The notes below the pieces were generated by a model. It made no database searches, was not told the origin of the DNA, and saw only the letters and a list, made by a program, of their open reading frames with translations. The position numbers and the translations under genes are program-made. A stretch of 64,000 nucleotides of DNA from Paraescarpia echinospica (lineage: Eukaryota; Annelida; Polychaeta; Sabellida; Siboglinidae). Shown here one piece after another: positions 12,301-27,300 of this stretch. The first letter of the stretch is position 1. Every line of letters starts with the position of its first letter. Location of the stretch: the NCBI GenBank assembly GCA_020002185.1, contig CM034534.1, positions 10,904,527-10,968,526 on the forward strand. Reading direction: 5' to 3'.

Positions 12301-15300
12301 AATATTTCTGAAGGGATTCTGTGACGTTATATTGGGGTCGGTATGACAGGAACGATATTTGAATAGCTGGGTGCTGTTTACGATTGTGCAAAAGACACCA
12401 ATGACATTTCAGCACACAAATCAGGGAAATATTATTTATTCTGTTTAATTTTTCTTAGGATCTGGACAGTTTTTTATTAAAAAATTTGGATTTCAATGAT
12501 CTGTTGAATTTGACCTTACTAATCAGACCTTAGCAATCAGGTAGCTAGTGAATGTTTACTTTGGTCCAGTTATTTTCAGTGATTGGTGGAGATGAAAAAC
12601 TGTTTGATTTTTAGTACTTTTGTTAAATATTTGGGAAAATTATATATCATATTTGATAATATCTATAAATAGGTTCGTAAAAATCTATAACTTCTGAGTT
12701 TTACATGAATGATGTCCAGAAACAAAGATGCATTGAGACACTAAAATTATGATGTTTAACTGTCATGCCATTTTGGTGGTTTTCGCTGATGATTCCTACA
12801 AAGTCATCATCCCTATACTCTAGAAAATGCCAGTTGTAATGGTATAAGTTAACATTCTGATGGTAGAACCGGATATGAGATTAGAAACCGGAACTTTTCC
12901 GAGTATCTCACGCTGGGTTGGGTACTGACTCGCTGGCCATGTCACACTGGATACGGATACCGACTTCTGACAAGAAAGGGCTGATAGATGCCCAGTCGAC
13001 TGTGAATGTTGCTGATAAAGCAACGCAAGCTGCCCGCATCTGAACAGCGCCCACTGCCTGAGTGTGACCTCCCCTGACCCCAGCAGGTTGCCGTGCGGTG
13101 CACTCATTATCCTTAGTAAAGAATCATTTTCATGTGAGCGCTGTTTGTTGTTGTGTAGGCGGACACGACTGGTGCATTTCAGTGGTTGATCACAGTGGTA
13201 TGATTAAGCTTCATTACAACATTAAAGGCCTGTTAGACTACGTCAGCCGTCGGGCGCATTTTCTCGCTTCTCTCAAGCAAGGTGTTTGCGAAATTCTTGC
13301 TGCTCCACATCGACTTTGCCGACGGTGTAACGAGATCAGTAACAAGCTGTAACGTGATCAGGTAGAGTTGTGTTACAGATCCACAACGTCATCATGTTAA
13401 CCATTCAACAGCCAGGTATGTGTTGGTTTCTGTGTGTCCTATATATAGTTGTGTATGTGAGCGAGTTTACCAAGTATCTTTGTGTATGAGGCTGTGTTTA
13501 GGTCACTACTACTCCCCTGAGCTCAGTCCTAATATGTGTCATTCATGCTGTCCAGGAATGCTGTGTTTCTTCTTTCACTCACAGACACACGTGCCGTGCC
13601 GTTAAAGAAATCGCCTCATGTTGCTTGACATAAAATGAACATAAAATGGTCGTTTTCGCACTATAAACTCCGCTGATCTCTCGCGGAGGTTTTTTGAAGC
13701 GGTGGCGACATTTTGATTTGTTATAGGTACGCGTCTCGATGACACACGCTTTTATTTCTCTCCAATTGCTAAATTCGTCAGAACGCTGATAACACTGGCC
13801 ACTGGATCAACAAATCATATGCCCTGTTGAGGCCATGTTGACTTCTTTGTTCTGTCGATCAAATATGTATGTCTTTGTGTGCGTGTGCATGTATTATGTA
13901 TATGTGTGTAATACTGTGTATGAATAATCAATGTGTTTATATTATAGATTTGTTATTGTAAAGACAGCTCTAACAACTATAGAAATGAACAGTTTGGGAA
14001 ATATATGCGTTGTTAAGTTCATACACAGATAATCTGAATGAAATTTGACCAATGACTTTCAAGGAATGTACAATGGCTTCCATTGGTTAATGGAAGGGTT
14101 GTACAGATTGCTTTACAGTATTCAGGGACTGATCTAGTAATTTGTAACTTTTGTAGACAAAACATATTGTTTTCCCGTTATGAAACATGAATTATACACT
14201 GCTAATTTAGAGTGCTATGATGTTAAATATACAGTCAAACTTTACTTTATTTTTATCTTGGTAATACAGTCACCCTACTATTAAGGTCACCCTAAGACAG
14301 TCTCCCTAGTAATTATGGTCATGTTGCTAGTCAGGTCATTATTGTCCAATCCCGGTAATAAGATGCCACTGTATGAGAGCAATAAAGATTAAACTGAACT
14401 ATACTTTATTAATTTATGGTTTAAGATAAAGACTTTCTGAAACGTTTGGTAGATATAATTTATTAACAACAGATTTGTGGTTTGAAACTCGTTGTATATT
14501 CGATTTAGAGGAAGTCCCCACTTAACGTTATGATGATGACAAGGTCTTAAATGTGAAATTGTCAGAAAATTGATTGTCTCCCTTTAGCCTATGGCTGGTG
14601 TAGATTACTCACATAACAGTTACTATTAGGATTATCATCATTATCGGTTTGTTGTTTTGGAGTAACCATGGTTACGCCATGATCGCCTCTGTGTACGTCT
14701 GGTTATTTTAGTTGTTATTATGACATCTTATGCCACCATACTCCAACTTAAAGTTCCAATGAATCAGCCACAAAAGTAATTTTACTGCTGATGAAATACC
14801 AAGGGCAATGCTATTTTATTTAATCTGTCAAACTCAGGTAAATTAATTTAATTTATTTTATGTTTATTGTTATTTTTGTTCACTTATAATCCATCCACTA
14901 GTCAATTTTTGGTCATCTTGCCAAACCATTTGCAAGAAAATCTCTTTTTCGCAACTAAAACCAATTTTGTCAGTTCAGTATCAATGTTTACCCGTTTTCT
15001 AAAACCATAAATATTCTTACGCAAATGTATCCATAATATTATTGATAAACATACTTTCGCAGTTCTATTGGTCATATCCCATCTGTGCATAATGTTGTAG
15101 GCAACTTTAAGTCTAGTTCAGTGTGAAAACACCCAGAATGACCAGTGGGGGACACTGTGACAGATGCAGTGGCAGTGTCTTTATCTGATGTCTAATAGTC
15201 ATGTGTACTCTACCAGTGACACTGAGACCAAGACTGTCCCATCCCCCCAGACCTTTGACTGACCCTTGAGGAAGTAGACACTCAGCTAGTGTCACTGACA

Positions 15301-18300
15301 CTGCCTTGGTACCTTGTTGCTAGAGTTGAGGAGTTGTGGTTTCACTAGGTGTATTTCACTTGTGTAGACAGGCTAATCTGGAGCCTGGCAGTACCTGTTT
15401 GAGTTACCCTAACTTCCTAAGTGTGTGCTTGTGGGGGGATCCTGAGTTATGTTCACTCCCTTGTGTTATGTTTAGACCATTTGGATATATTTATAGCATA
15501 TAATAAATTATATATATATATATATATTAATTTAGAATATAATTACAAGTGAAAATTTCACTGTATAGTCAACTCAGTAATACAGCCACCTCACAATTAA
15601 GGTCACCCTAGACCAGAAGTATTTCTGTAACATAGGAATTAGTTCTAGTAATTTGGTCACCTGCCCTGTCCTGAGGATGACATGTATTTGATGATCTACA
15701 TTTTATGTTTTTGTTATTTATTTCAGCAATTCAACACGCTCTGTATACCGACATGGATGATAACCAATTAATTAATAACACAAATTTATAATTTTGTTTA
15801 TAGTTATATTTGTCTTATTTTTTCATTATTTTTTTATTTTGCCTTATCACTGCCACTATGCAGTGCATTTTGAATTAATGGAAGTAAGAACAACGATATT
15901 TAAATAACATATTTTTTCAGTGATTCACCACAATTATTTTGTGACAACGTTCTGCATAAAATTCTGAATTTATATCATGTTTTCAAGCAATGTATACAAG
16001 AAATGCAACAAACATTTAATTTAAATCGTACCAGTTTGCCGATAATGAATTTGTTGACACTGGAGAATGGTAGTCCTTGCAGGCAGTCTTGCTTTAGGCA
16101 TTCCTTGACCTCCACGTATTATATACACGCCGATCCCCGATTGGCACAGACAAATCAAAATCACGAATCAACGCAAATTCTTTTGTCGAACCAGAACGTT
16201 GATTACTACCATTTTATACAACACAGATCGGGCACAGACAACAGTACAAACCACCTTGACCCACATAGATTAGCACGAAAAGAAGACTGTCAAAAGAGAC
16301 TTGTATTCAGCATGACAGGCGTGCACATTTGTGACTTGTGCGCCTGCCAAAAAACCTGACAATCAGTGCTTGAAAATCTGGGCAGACACAAATGTATGAT
16401 GTGATTCTGCATTCTATCCGGGGAATGACTGGGAATTCATCAGAGCACTGTGTGATTTACTTGACAGCCGTGAGCTACTGCTAAAACGTAAGAGCAATCC
16501 GGGTGCCTTAAATTCCTTTTTCTAACTCCGCTGTGGCAAGCACTACACATAATGAGTGGATTTGCTACGTGTTCAGCAAGCTTCGCATTTGTTTGTGGCA
16601 AGTAATTTTAACACAAAATCATGAATGTTTTCTTGGTTACATTTTCTGAGTATAATTAGAATTCTCGTAACAATATTTTAGACAAAAATATAATTTTAAA
16701 CAAATTTTCTTTTCATTTTTTTTGCAGGCTGTTCGTGAAACAAGGCGCTTAGCGTACAGCTTAATTAGTTAGACAAAATATTCTCGTTTTAACAGCCTTA
16801 CCTAATTAAATTATTTAACTGATAGAAAACTCATCATAAAAAGGTCAGCCTTTACTGCCAGTAATAGTTTGAATGGGTGACCAAACTGTGCATCCGTTCA
16901 AACAATTACTGGTAGGGCTGACTGTTTTATGATGATTTTTCTGTTCACAGATAAAGAATTTAATTGAAGTCAGCGATTTGATTTTTATTTGAAAATTGTG
17001 ATGGCATTTATAATAATGACATTGTTTTAAAATATTTAAACCGAGTTTCTTTGGCTAGTCTTACTTCCGGCTGTAGCTCCTCAAATCAATAAGTAGCCAG
17101 TAGACTAATGTACTATTCCTGTATCTTGAGTGACTGCAGATTAGCTTTGAGAATCACCAGCCAGCTTCAGCAATCAATTCAGCATCTCCGAGACAGGAAA
17201 CCGAGCAGTAGCAGAATACAATATTGCGTTTGCTTGAAACTCACAAGATCAGTAGTGGATTGGCACTTCCTGCCCAGCTGCTGTCACCCGTAATGATTGT
17301 GACTGTAAAAAATGCTGTCCTGGAAACATTGTCTTTTGTTGTCAAATATTGGTCTACGGTTGTTGATCAGGTCTGCCAAAATGTTGCCATTAATTGAGTG
17401 GATATTTTAGAGAACATCGTAACATTAAATCTATTAGTAATTCTACCATATTGGTTGGTTAAAAAATGTCCATACAAAAATTTTATGATCATTTCCAAAT
17501 ATATGATTTTAAAATGAATTAAAATATGTTGGTTCCACTACATAATTATATAGAGACTGCATTAATTCAATCATATCAGACCAGTATATCTTCAGCGTAG
17601 AAGGTCAAATGTAACATTTCTCATTAGTTGTGATTGATCAGTTTGTTGTATTCCTGTTTTATACATTTTATATCTGGTAAATATACTGCACCAATAAAGG
17701 TTAAAAGAAGAAGTGGACCACGGTTAATTTATATGTACTACTCAGTGAATGTTGCCATTTCAGTTATTTGTAAACCCGGACTGGCTTCCTCTCCATTAAC
17801 TAATGACAATCATTGCACATTCCTTTTAACAAATTAAAAAAATGTGCAATGCCTGTGATGGATTAAATGTAGTGGACAAAGCGTCCAATTTGGTTGATTG
17901 ATCAGGGCTGGGAGAAGAAGCACCAATGAGCAGAGTTAATCTGTGCCACTGCCAAGGCCATCAGCTTCAGATTCCTGCCCAAAGCCAGCAGATGGTTTGC
18001 CTCTGTTTATTGGCTGTGCACATGGAGATAAGCTGGTTCAGGGTTCCTGGCTATCCCTAATAGAACAACTGCTGCACCTGACAACTGCTCCGGATAACAA
18101 CATGGGTGCCTGCAGTTGATTCGGTGCAGTTTTCAGACCCTGAACACGCCCTCTACAGAAGTTACCACATTGGAGTGCTGGAGATGTTCTGGCATCTTGC
18201 AGCGAAGCAATTTTTTTGTCCTTTGTCCTGCTGAAAAAGTCGTGTAAATAGCAAGACAGCGATTTTGTTGTGGTAACCATTTAGTCTCGTGATGGAACGG

Positions 18301-21300
18301 AAGTTGGGGAAACGTTCAGACAAGACAAAAACTGCCATCCCATCTGTTGGTGCCAAGGGAGGATCAGAGCCCACATGTGGAAAGAATCAGGTTAACTAGC
18401 TTGTCTCCAAGAAGTCTTGTGTCTCCTCTGGGCTGTCTAGTCTGCTTGTGGGGTTTCCAAGGCACTGAAAATTACACTCTTTCCCTGTAAGATTCATCTC
18501 CATGGTACTGCTTTAAGTGGTGATGAAAGATGACCGAATTATGCCAACCGTGCCTTGTTACTAGTAATGGTGGTAATTAGACAGGCCAGACAGGATGATG
18601 TTTCTTACATATCTGGAAAACTGGACTGTAGTTTTAGTTTTCTTATTGTTTCTGCCTGATAAATGTAGTCTTACTCTGTCTATTGTTTGGCAAATATATA
18701 ATGAAGTTGGTGAGGATGATATGTTGCAAATTGTACAATGTTATGAAGGCAGCTTTTTTGTCCAAACTTAGGAGTAATTTTGTGTGATTTCTGTTATCAA
18801 AACAAAAGTCTCCCTGTCTTGAGATCTGTCTCTGTGAGGCGTTTGTGGTGTATTTTCTACCAGACTACTAACATGGACTGTTTTATGACCTGTTTACGAT
18901 CTGTGTACCTCATCAAGTTTAATTGCCAAGCAAACTGTTAAAATGTCTAGCTGGCCCAGAGTAATGGAGAAAGAACAGCTTGTGTAATCATAAAATGTTT
19001 CTCTTGGTAAATGGTTTGTTTTGTGGACTTTCTCTTGATATGCATTTCCATTCATGAAGTCTGTACGTGGCATAGGTGAAAAGCTGCTCATTTTGCGTAA
19101 AACGTGCCAGGAGATTCATACATATTGCTTAATTAAGCACAGTGATCTGACTTTTTTGTAGATTAGTAATTTTTTACACCCCATAAATATGTGTGTAGAC
19201 CCTTGGCCCGTTTAACGTGGCATTTGGTGCACGTTTTGTGTTTAGTTTTCAGCGAGTCTGGTTCAGCGCGTACTCTGGGTGACCTTTCTCATTGGATGCT
19301 GTGTACTTTGGTATGATTCCACTGTTCACATGCCTCTATCTATCTCCTGCTCTCAGTGGTCTAAATGGGTTCCTGACAGTGGCTCAATGTCATGATATCT
19401 TCTCTTGCTGCAATGGCATTATCTCTTGCAAACCCTGGACATCATGCCTGTTGTCAACAGTTTATACTGTTGATTCTGCAAGCCTTTGTTGCTGTGGTTA
19501 AATTTAGATATGGCACCAAGGTTGACAACATGGAAAATTACTTGGCGATAATTATGTTTATAAAGATTATATTTTTATTTATTATTAATTCTTATGAACT
19601 GTTGTATGTGTGGAATATACATTGATCTGCCGAGTAGTAATTTGTGGATCAACCACAAGCAGAAAGAGATTCAGTAACTGATTATGTAGAGAATTCAGTT
19701 TGTTATGAGAGAATTCGTGGAAATCAGGGTATTCTAAAGAGATTCAGCCAATAGGAATTAATTGCACAACTACACTGCTAAACTTAGTTTGATAGTTGTA
19801 ATTAAATATCGTTTATGCTTGCTTGACTTTGGTTTAATAGTCAGTGTTGTTTTGTTAAACACACTCAGTATTGAAAACAGACTAGCAATTGTTGTACGCA
19901 TAGCGGGATTGCACTATTAAAGTACTCAATGCATGTCGGCTATCATGCATCAATTATATGCCGCTGTGCATCAGTATGATATCGACGTAGCTATTGTTTC
20001 ACTGTATGACGCAAGAATTGTGCTAGACAAAGTCCGTTATTGTGCTGGTAGTTTTTCTGATCACTGAAATGACAAACATGTTATGGCGTGTTTGGTGAAA
20101 CAGCATTGACATTACCAGGAGTGGAACATGTGACCAGGAGATTAATTGAATTGCACTGGATTGGGTCAGGTGGTCAAAGTTGTCTGTCTGGGTAAAACAC
20201 AGGCTCGGAGTAGAACAACAAGCAGCTGGCAGAAGAGAAGGAGATTCTGTAGGGGTAAACAAGGGTGGTTTCTCCTGAGACCAATCTGATGTTTCCATTG
20301 GTGCCACCAAACAATCCTGCTGTCTTCAAAGTTTGGTCCACTGACCGACAGCATGGGGAAATATTTACAAATATAAACTTTCACAGGCACCAGTAGAACT
20401 GTAGCTAAATATCGAGACAATGGCTGTAGAGTGGGAACTAGGAATGGGTGTTCAAAAGAGTGTCCAAACTTTGAGACAATTGTTAAACATTTGAAACCCA
20501 AACATTTGCAATGATGGCTAAACCATGCTAGTCATGGTCAAGCTATTGCGACTGAAGCCAAGCCATTGGGATCATTGTGACACCATGGAAACAGTGGTCA
20601 GCCTTTGAAATAATATTAGACCTTACAAAACCTTATCCAACATTTCAGCCTCCTAGCAGTCATATATTACATAACCAAATATTAGAAATAGTCATGTGTG
20701 TTCTTATATCATGCCAGTATCCACCTAGACAAGGCGCTTACTCCATTGTTACCAACAAAGCATGTTAGGCAGCAGCTAATGGAGTGCCTGCATGGCTTTT
20801 TGTAATTGAAGACTCAAAGCAAATTTTGTTTCGGTATTTTTTACTCCAGTGGAAGGGACCAAGAGTGTGTCTCTCTTCTGAGACAGCAACCAATGTTGGT
20901 GAATGCAAAATGGATTGAATGGAGCCTGACTTGGTGACTTTGGGAAGTGGCTGAGACCTTGCAGGTCTGGAAGGGGACATTGACTGATGGCATGCTTGCC
21001 CACTCCTGACAGAGCAACCTAAGCAGTGCATTTATCTCACAAATAGACCTGACAGGCTGCTCTTTGTGCCGTCTGGCCTGATGCCAGTTTGTCACACATG
21101 AGCATTGTGACATTCATCAATGTCATCATCGCTTGCGCAAAAGCAAGATACATCATAAGTGTTGCAATCAGAGGTCATCCCTGTCAAATCTCCACTGGGC
21201 TGTCGTCCAATGGGGGTTTTAAGTAACCATTTGACAACCCCCTTACTATCCCTGTAGTCTTCATGGTGCAGCCATGTGGTGTGATGTTGTTTTTTCCTTG

Positions 21301-24300
21301 CTGTGTCCTTTAGATAGGTCCTTTAGAGTGCAGACCTCTTCAGCAGGTGCTTAATCATTGGATCAGGTGATAACACCATCTCGGTGGTTCGATACATTCG
21401 AGTGGTCACTCAAATTATGTGCTTGAACATTGGAGTACTTGTCCGGGCCTCTGTTTCAAGCACAGTCGCGCACACATGCACCAAGCTATTCATATCAACC
21501 AGCTTTTTTCAACATCATCAAATTCACCATCATCTGAAGGTCATGCATGTTCAGATATGACGGCTGATACAACAGCAAAACATGGTGTTTGTTCAGTAAC
21601 CCATGGCAACAAATTTTACTGTTGTCGATAGAACAATCGGCTTGAAATATTGAGCCAATGATTGGTCAATAATGCCTCCTGGAAAGGGACTTATTATGTT
21701 AATGTGTTGTCACTTTTGTGTTGACATGTGTCACCTACCATCAGCCACGAGATGACGAATGTGTCACTTTTTGTAATAACAGTATTTTTTGTTACTGGTT
21801 TAGTGGTTAAAGCCAGTGATTGGGGGTCATGTGCACCCAAAACATGCACCGTTTTATTACCCTTGATTATCTGTCTTGACTGTTATCCCCACAAGAAAAA
21901 ACAATCTTGTCTTTTGTGGCCAGATTCTCATGCGGGAATATATGTTATTATTTAAAAAAATATTTTATATTGAATTAAAAATAATCAAAGCCATTACATT
22001 ATGATTTACAAAAATGCTATGCTCTTCACTTCCCATTACCTTCCATTGATTCATGTGTTTGTCCTTTGTTTGTACTCTGTCCTGCCAACAGTGGCTATGC
22101 TACTGGTTTGGTACCTAGTATAGCCAGCAGGTTACCTACATCAAAGGCAGCGTAGCAAATATAAATTCTGTAAATAGTAATAATTACAGCCAGTGTGTGT
22201 GTGTGTGTGTATGATATGCATCAATGATTTTGTGATAAGTGTGCTTCAAATGAACATTTGTGGCTAAAATACGATATGTTATCGACGTGAATTCTTTCCT
22301 TCTGAGTATCAAGACAAGTGTGGTCCACCTGTCTATTATTTCTTGCTTTTGTCCAAAGGGAATATGTCAGGTCCAATAACTGCTTTCTGGTTTGATGGGT
22401 GCCTGTAAAGTAATGCCCTGGCATTGAATGGCAGTAAATTAAATGTTTCCTCAGGTAGTGATTTGCAGGTTGAGTAAAACGTAAAGTATGGAATTGGGCA
22501 AGATAAAAGGAATGGCTTTAGACATGGGCAATGTAAATGGCTACATAAAAATTTAGCAAATGAACAGATATTGGTTATTTACATGAAAGTATAAATTTTG
22601 ACATTCAACTTCTTTTGTGAAGTGATTAAACTAGTGCCAATTTAGAACATATTTTTCAATTTATCAAAACACTGTTAAAATCTATGCAAATCTATACAAG
22701 TTAAATGTCATTAAATTTAACAATTTTTTTTCACCTAAATCATTGTTATGGTCCCTGCAGGGAAAAGAAATAGCAGTCTGACTCACCAGTTTGTCCAGTG
22801 AGAAAAGAACTAATAGCACTGCTTCAGAAAATGATTATTCCATGGTTTCCAGATTTATTCAAACATACCAATCCAAGTCAGATACATTACTGCTGAACAC
22901 TGTTTAGTATTTATGCTATTTTTGTTACGTTTGTGTGAATAAATGCATCTTTATGTCACATAAACACATGCTCAGTCATGCGTGGGCATCAGAAATAATG
23001 CACATTACTCAGTGACTCTGGTTTAATGGGTTTGTACGATATAAAGCTAGCGTAGATCTATGTGAGACATTCATGGACTTGCCCAAAGATGTGTGTACAT
23101 TGATAATTGTATGTGGGGGGTGTTTGACCTGACCCTAGACTCATTGCAGATTTGAATGCGTAGCCTAAACGTTTGTATTTTCTTTTTAATGCTTCTATAC
23201 ATTTGATTTTTCAAATGTTAAATCTAACGCATTTCAATTACAACCATAATTGAATAATAATTCTAGCTAGATTATGCACATTTTGTATTAGTTATTGATT
23301 AATAAGCCTCATAATGTGCATGATGCGTAATTTTGTATTCTTATTAATCATGATTAAAATTGATATTTTCAAATTTAGTATAAAAGAAAGCATTTACAGT
23401 AATTCAAATATGTCCACAAAGGCTAAGCTAAAACGTGTACATTTTAATGCAACCCCAAAATATTTGCATTTGAACATAGTGCAAGAAAATGGCATTTTAA
23501 ATTAATTGCAACATTTGCATTAATGTGCTTTGATACCAGTTGTCAACTAGCCTGGATTGAGCCTGGATTGTCGACTGGGTTCAAGCAGATTTCCCCACAT
23601 TTCCTGCTGCCTTCTGTGCTGGGATAGAGTCAGAACACAAGTACAACTCTTGGTGAATAAAAATATGTGGAAAGGAACGCCGTCAGTGCAGTGATGCTAT
23701 ATTACGGCGCAGCGACGTCATTATCATGCCGCAGCTATGCCAGAGCTCCATATTGACGAGTGCTGCTCGTTTTAGCTGCCATTGTCAGCTCGTTTTTTGC
23801 CACTTGAACTTGATGAATGTGTGCGAGAGTGGAGAGATGTACTCATACATCATGGGTGCTCTACAATCTCAGCACGGCACCGATCTGGCGGTGGCCAGGA
23901 TGACTGCGCTTTCAGCAATGGCTTGACTCCAGCTCAGGGAATCTGCATATTTGATCAATGTCTTATATTCACTCTCAGAGCCTTCATTCATTATTCCCGC
24001 GGCAGGTGGTGTTTATGAGATGATTCCCAGGTCCCAGCCCTTTACTGTTCATTACCCTTTGCCCTGGTGCAAATGTCTGCAATTTTGTAGACCCCCTGGA
24101 TCATTTTGCCCATTCTGACTGGGTTGTTAATGTTGGGTGTTGATGATCCTAGATAAATAATGTGTGCTTCTGGGGCAGCATGAAGGGTGGCTATTTATCT
24201 CTGACTGGATGGAGGGGGAGGGGGAGAGGGAGAGGGCGACCAGCTGCCCCAAGCAGGAAGAAATATGGGAGGAGGATTGGGAAGTGGCTGATGGGAGGAA

Positions 24301-27300
24301 GTTTTGGACATAACAGCCGGGTAGTTTCAGTGTCTTGTTACAACCGGACCACCCACAAAGCCTACTTCCTCCTATCTCTCTTACACCTTCTCTCATTCAT
24401 TTCTTTTACATGAATTAGAGATGTGAACATCTCATCCTTGATGCATTTGCAACATAAGCACCACTGAGTTTATTTAACTTTTTTAATTAATCTTGTATAT
24501 ATATTTATATACCACCGGTATATATTTTATTTGTGCCTTTTATATAAATTTTACGTAATGTTTTTACTTATTTATTGTCATTATATCATGTATTTATTAG
24601 CATGATATCAGTTCTTTTATTTTATCTGTTCCTATCTGTTTGATTTAATTTAATATAATTTACATCACATAAATTTATGTGCAGTTATATATTTTAACCA
24701 CCTCCGAGTGGATTCGCTTTTATGACATTATACAAATGTTATTGTTTTTCCTATTATCTTGGTAATTTGCTTAGTTTGAATGGGTCCATAAAACAGAACA
24801 TTTAAGGTAAAAACACAGGCAAACTTCTGATGCTGTTTTAGAAGTGTTTTCCAAACCAAGCAAACAAACGTTAACAAAAAGTATTCTTATATATTTAATA
24901 TATTTACATAAGAGTCGGATCTTTTGGGGTAAGACAACTAGAGATATAATGAGAAAATATTTGATGCGATACATGTTTACCAGCAGTGGGATGTTGGTGA
25001 TTTTAGTTTTTACAGTATGTTTGATTTATTAGGGAATACTCCAGCCTTGAGTTATCTACTTAATTGGTTGTCTACTTATAAGTGTCAGCTATAATGAGTA
25101 CCCCCAGTATGTGGTACATCAGGAAAATGTTACACACATAATCAAGGTTCATTTGTTGATAAGCCTTGCATTCCAGTAGATAGGAATCCCTAAAATAAAC
25201 ACTTCTTTAGCCTGGCCTAATGATAGTAATAGGGTGCTAACATATTCATGCTCATTAAGATTGAAACTGAAAACCCAGGCATCACAAAATTATGTAGTGT
25301 TAGGATAATTTTCTCTCAGCAAATTGCCTGCATTAAATTTGTTTGCAGCTCGCAATCGAGCAGGAATTAATATTTTATCCAGCAGTCATTTTCGTAGTCA
25401 CGCTTTTGAGCAATAGACAATGGTTCAAAGCTGAGTCATGGGTTTTGCTCGCATTGCGCGGTAACTAACTACACAGTTACTATCGTATTGCTCAAGTTCC
25501 CGGTTGCCCGCATCAGTTCGGCAACTTTGACATTTGAAATCCACCACTTCTTAAAAAAATGACAGTAATGAAAGATCCACCTAATTGTCATTGACTTTTC
25601 AGTTGTATCTCGTAAACGCCGCGATATCTGATGCCTGATTGAGATAGTGCAAATGTCCGACGCACAGAATCACGAAATAATAACATGGCACAGTGTCGTT
25701 GTCGAAAACCCGGCTTCGTCATGGCTGTTGAACAAAGCGCGATCACAAAACAACAAATGGCATTCGCATTCAGAGCACAGCCTTCTCAAAAGTAGATTGC
25801 CGCGGCCCGATAACGTGGGCAGAGTCGTGGGTAATGAGATATATGCATGTATGTATGTATGTGTATGTGTGTGTGTGCGAGCTGATAACGCTTGAATAGG
25901 CCATAGGCGACAGACTGGCTGCGGAGGATAAACACTTAATGTGCTGCATATGGATCTTACTGGAGATAACTGTCAACGTCATTTCTTCTTAGACCGGTGG
26001 CCGTCAATACGCCGACAGCAGTCATGTCATGTCGGCCAGGTGGCAGCACCTGTTGTCTTTATACACTGCCATTTTTATATAATCGATTGTGTGGTGCGTT
26101 TTGTATTTTGATTTGGAGAGCTGGTTGTTCGGCTTATTAACACAAGCCAATTTCTCCACGGGAGATTTTGTTATTTTATGGGGGTAACTTCAGAGGGAGC
26201 AAAGACATGACACAGATTTACAAGTGGGAAATAACTGATTAACCACGTAATGGATAATAAGTCAGAATATCATACGTGTGTGAGTTTGTGATTGTGCAGT
26301 TTTATTTGGCTGCTAGGTAACTAGTATCACAGTTGATTTGTTCCTCTAGAGAAGACTTGGACTCCCTTTGGGCCCCAGAAACAAGTGCCCCGTTTCTTCC
26401 CAAGTCTCCTGGCTTTGGTTGCCAGTTTTTTTCCCCACATAATGGACGCGTCTTGTTAGCGATGTCGCGTAATCTCTCGCTGTAACTGTTTACTGCTAAC
26501 TTATTCATGTTGCGCCAGAATGTGTGGGACGGATATACCGCGAGGAATACAATAAACAGGATGGTAGACTCGCTGTGTAATTGAGCTGCCGTGTTCCTAT
26601 CGCTGGCCTTTGTTGGGCTGATGTTATATAAAACAAAAACATCAGTGATTGACCGAAAAAGCTGCCCACCAGTGAACATGGCTATTGATTTTATTGACTG
26701 GCGCCGCGGCGCTCGCAAGAGATGTCTTCTAAGTGCCCGCAGATTCTTTAGAATGGAAATTAGATGTCGTTATTCCATAGGGGTGACTGCCCACCCTGTA
26801 TGGGTGGATGGGTGTCAGAACTCATTATGTGGACATAGAGCAGGAAGGCCTGATTGTAGGGTAGTGCAGATCTTGTTTCGCAGGTCAGTTGTTTTTCTGG
26901 ACAGTGGTCAGATTTTTGGAGCAGCAGTCTATATTGGAGTTGTTGTCTGGTGTGAAACGTGATGTGGTTGGCTTTTATTGTTAATTTAGCCCTGGAGTGG
27001 TGTTATTGAGAGTTGGACATCAGGTTACAAGTCAACCACTGCCCTTATTCAGGTTGTCAGAAGTCTGACTTGACTGGGCTGGGATTGCTGTCACATCAAA
27101 GTGATGGTGACAGAATTAAGTGTGTCCAGAGTCAACAGATTGAGATAAGGCACCTTGGTTGTTGACAACAGTAGTTTCACTGTCAGGGAAGGTCATGCAA
27201 AGGCAGTGTTTTTCCATTAAAGTATGCAGCTCAGTCGGTCTGTACTTTGTAGAATTTGTTTTAACAAGGCACAGCAGTGGCGTATTCTGTATGCCAAAAT

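Noticed and set aside
26302..26718. 138-codon minus-strand ORF in the long intron
   Set aside because: No domain, overlapping ORF on the opposite strand, no conserved motif visible.
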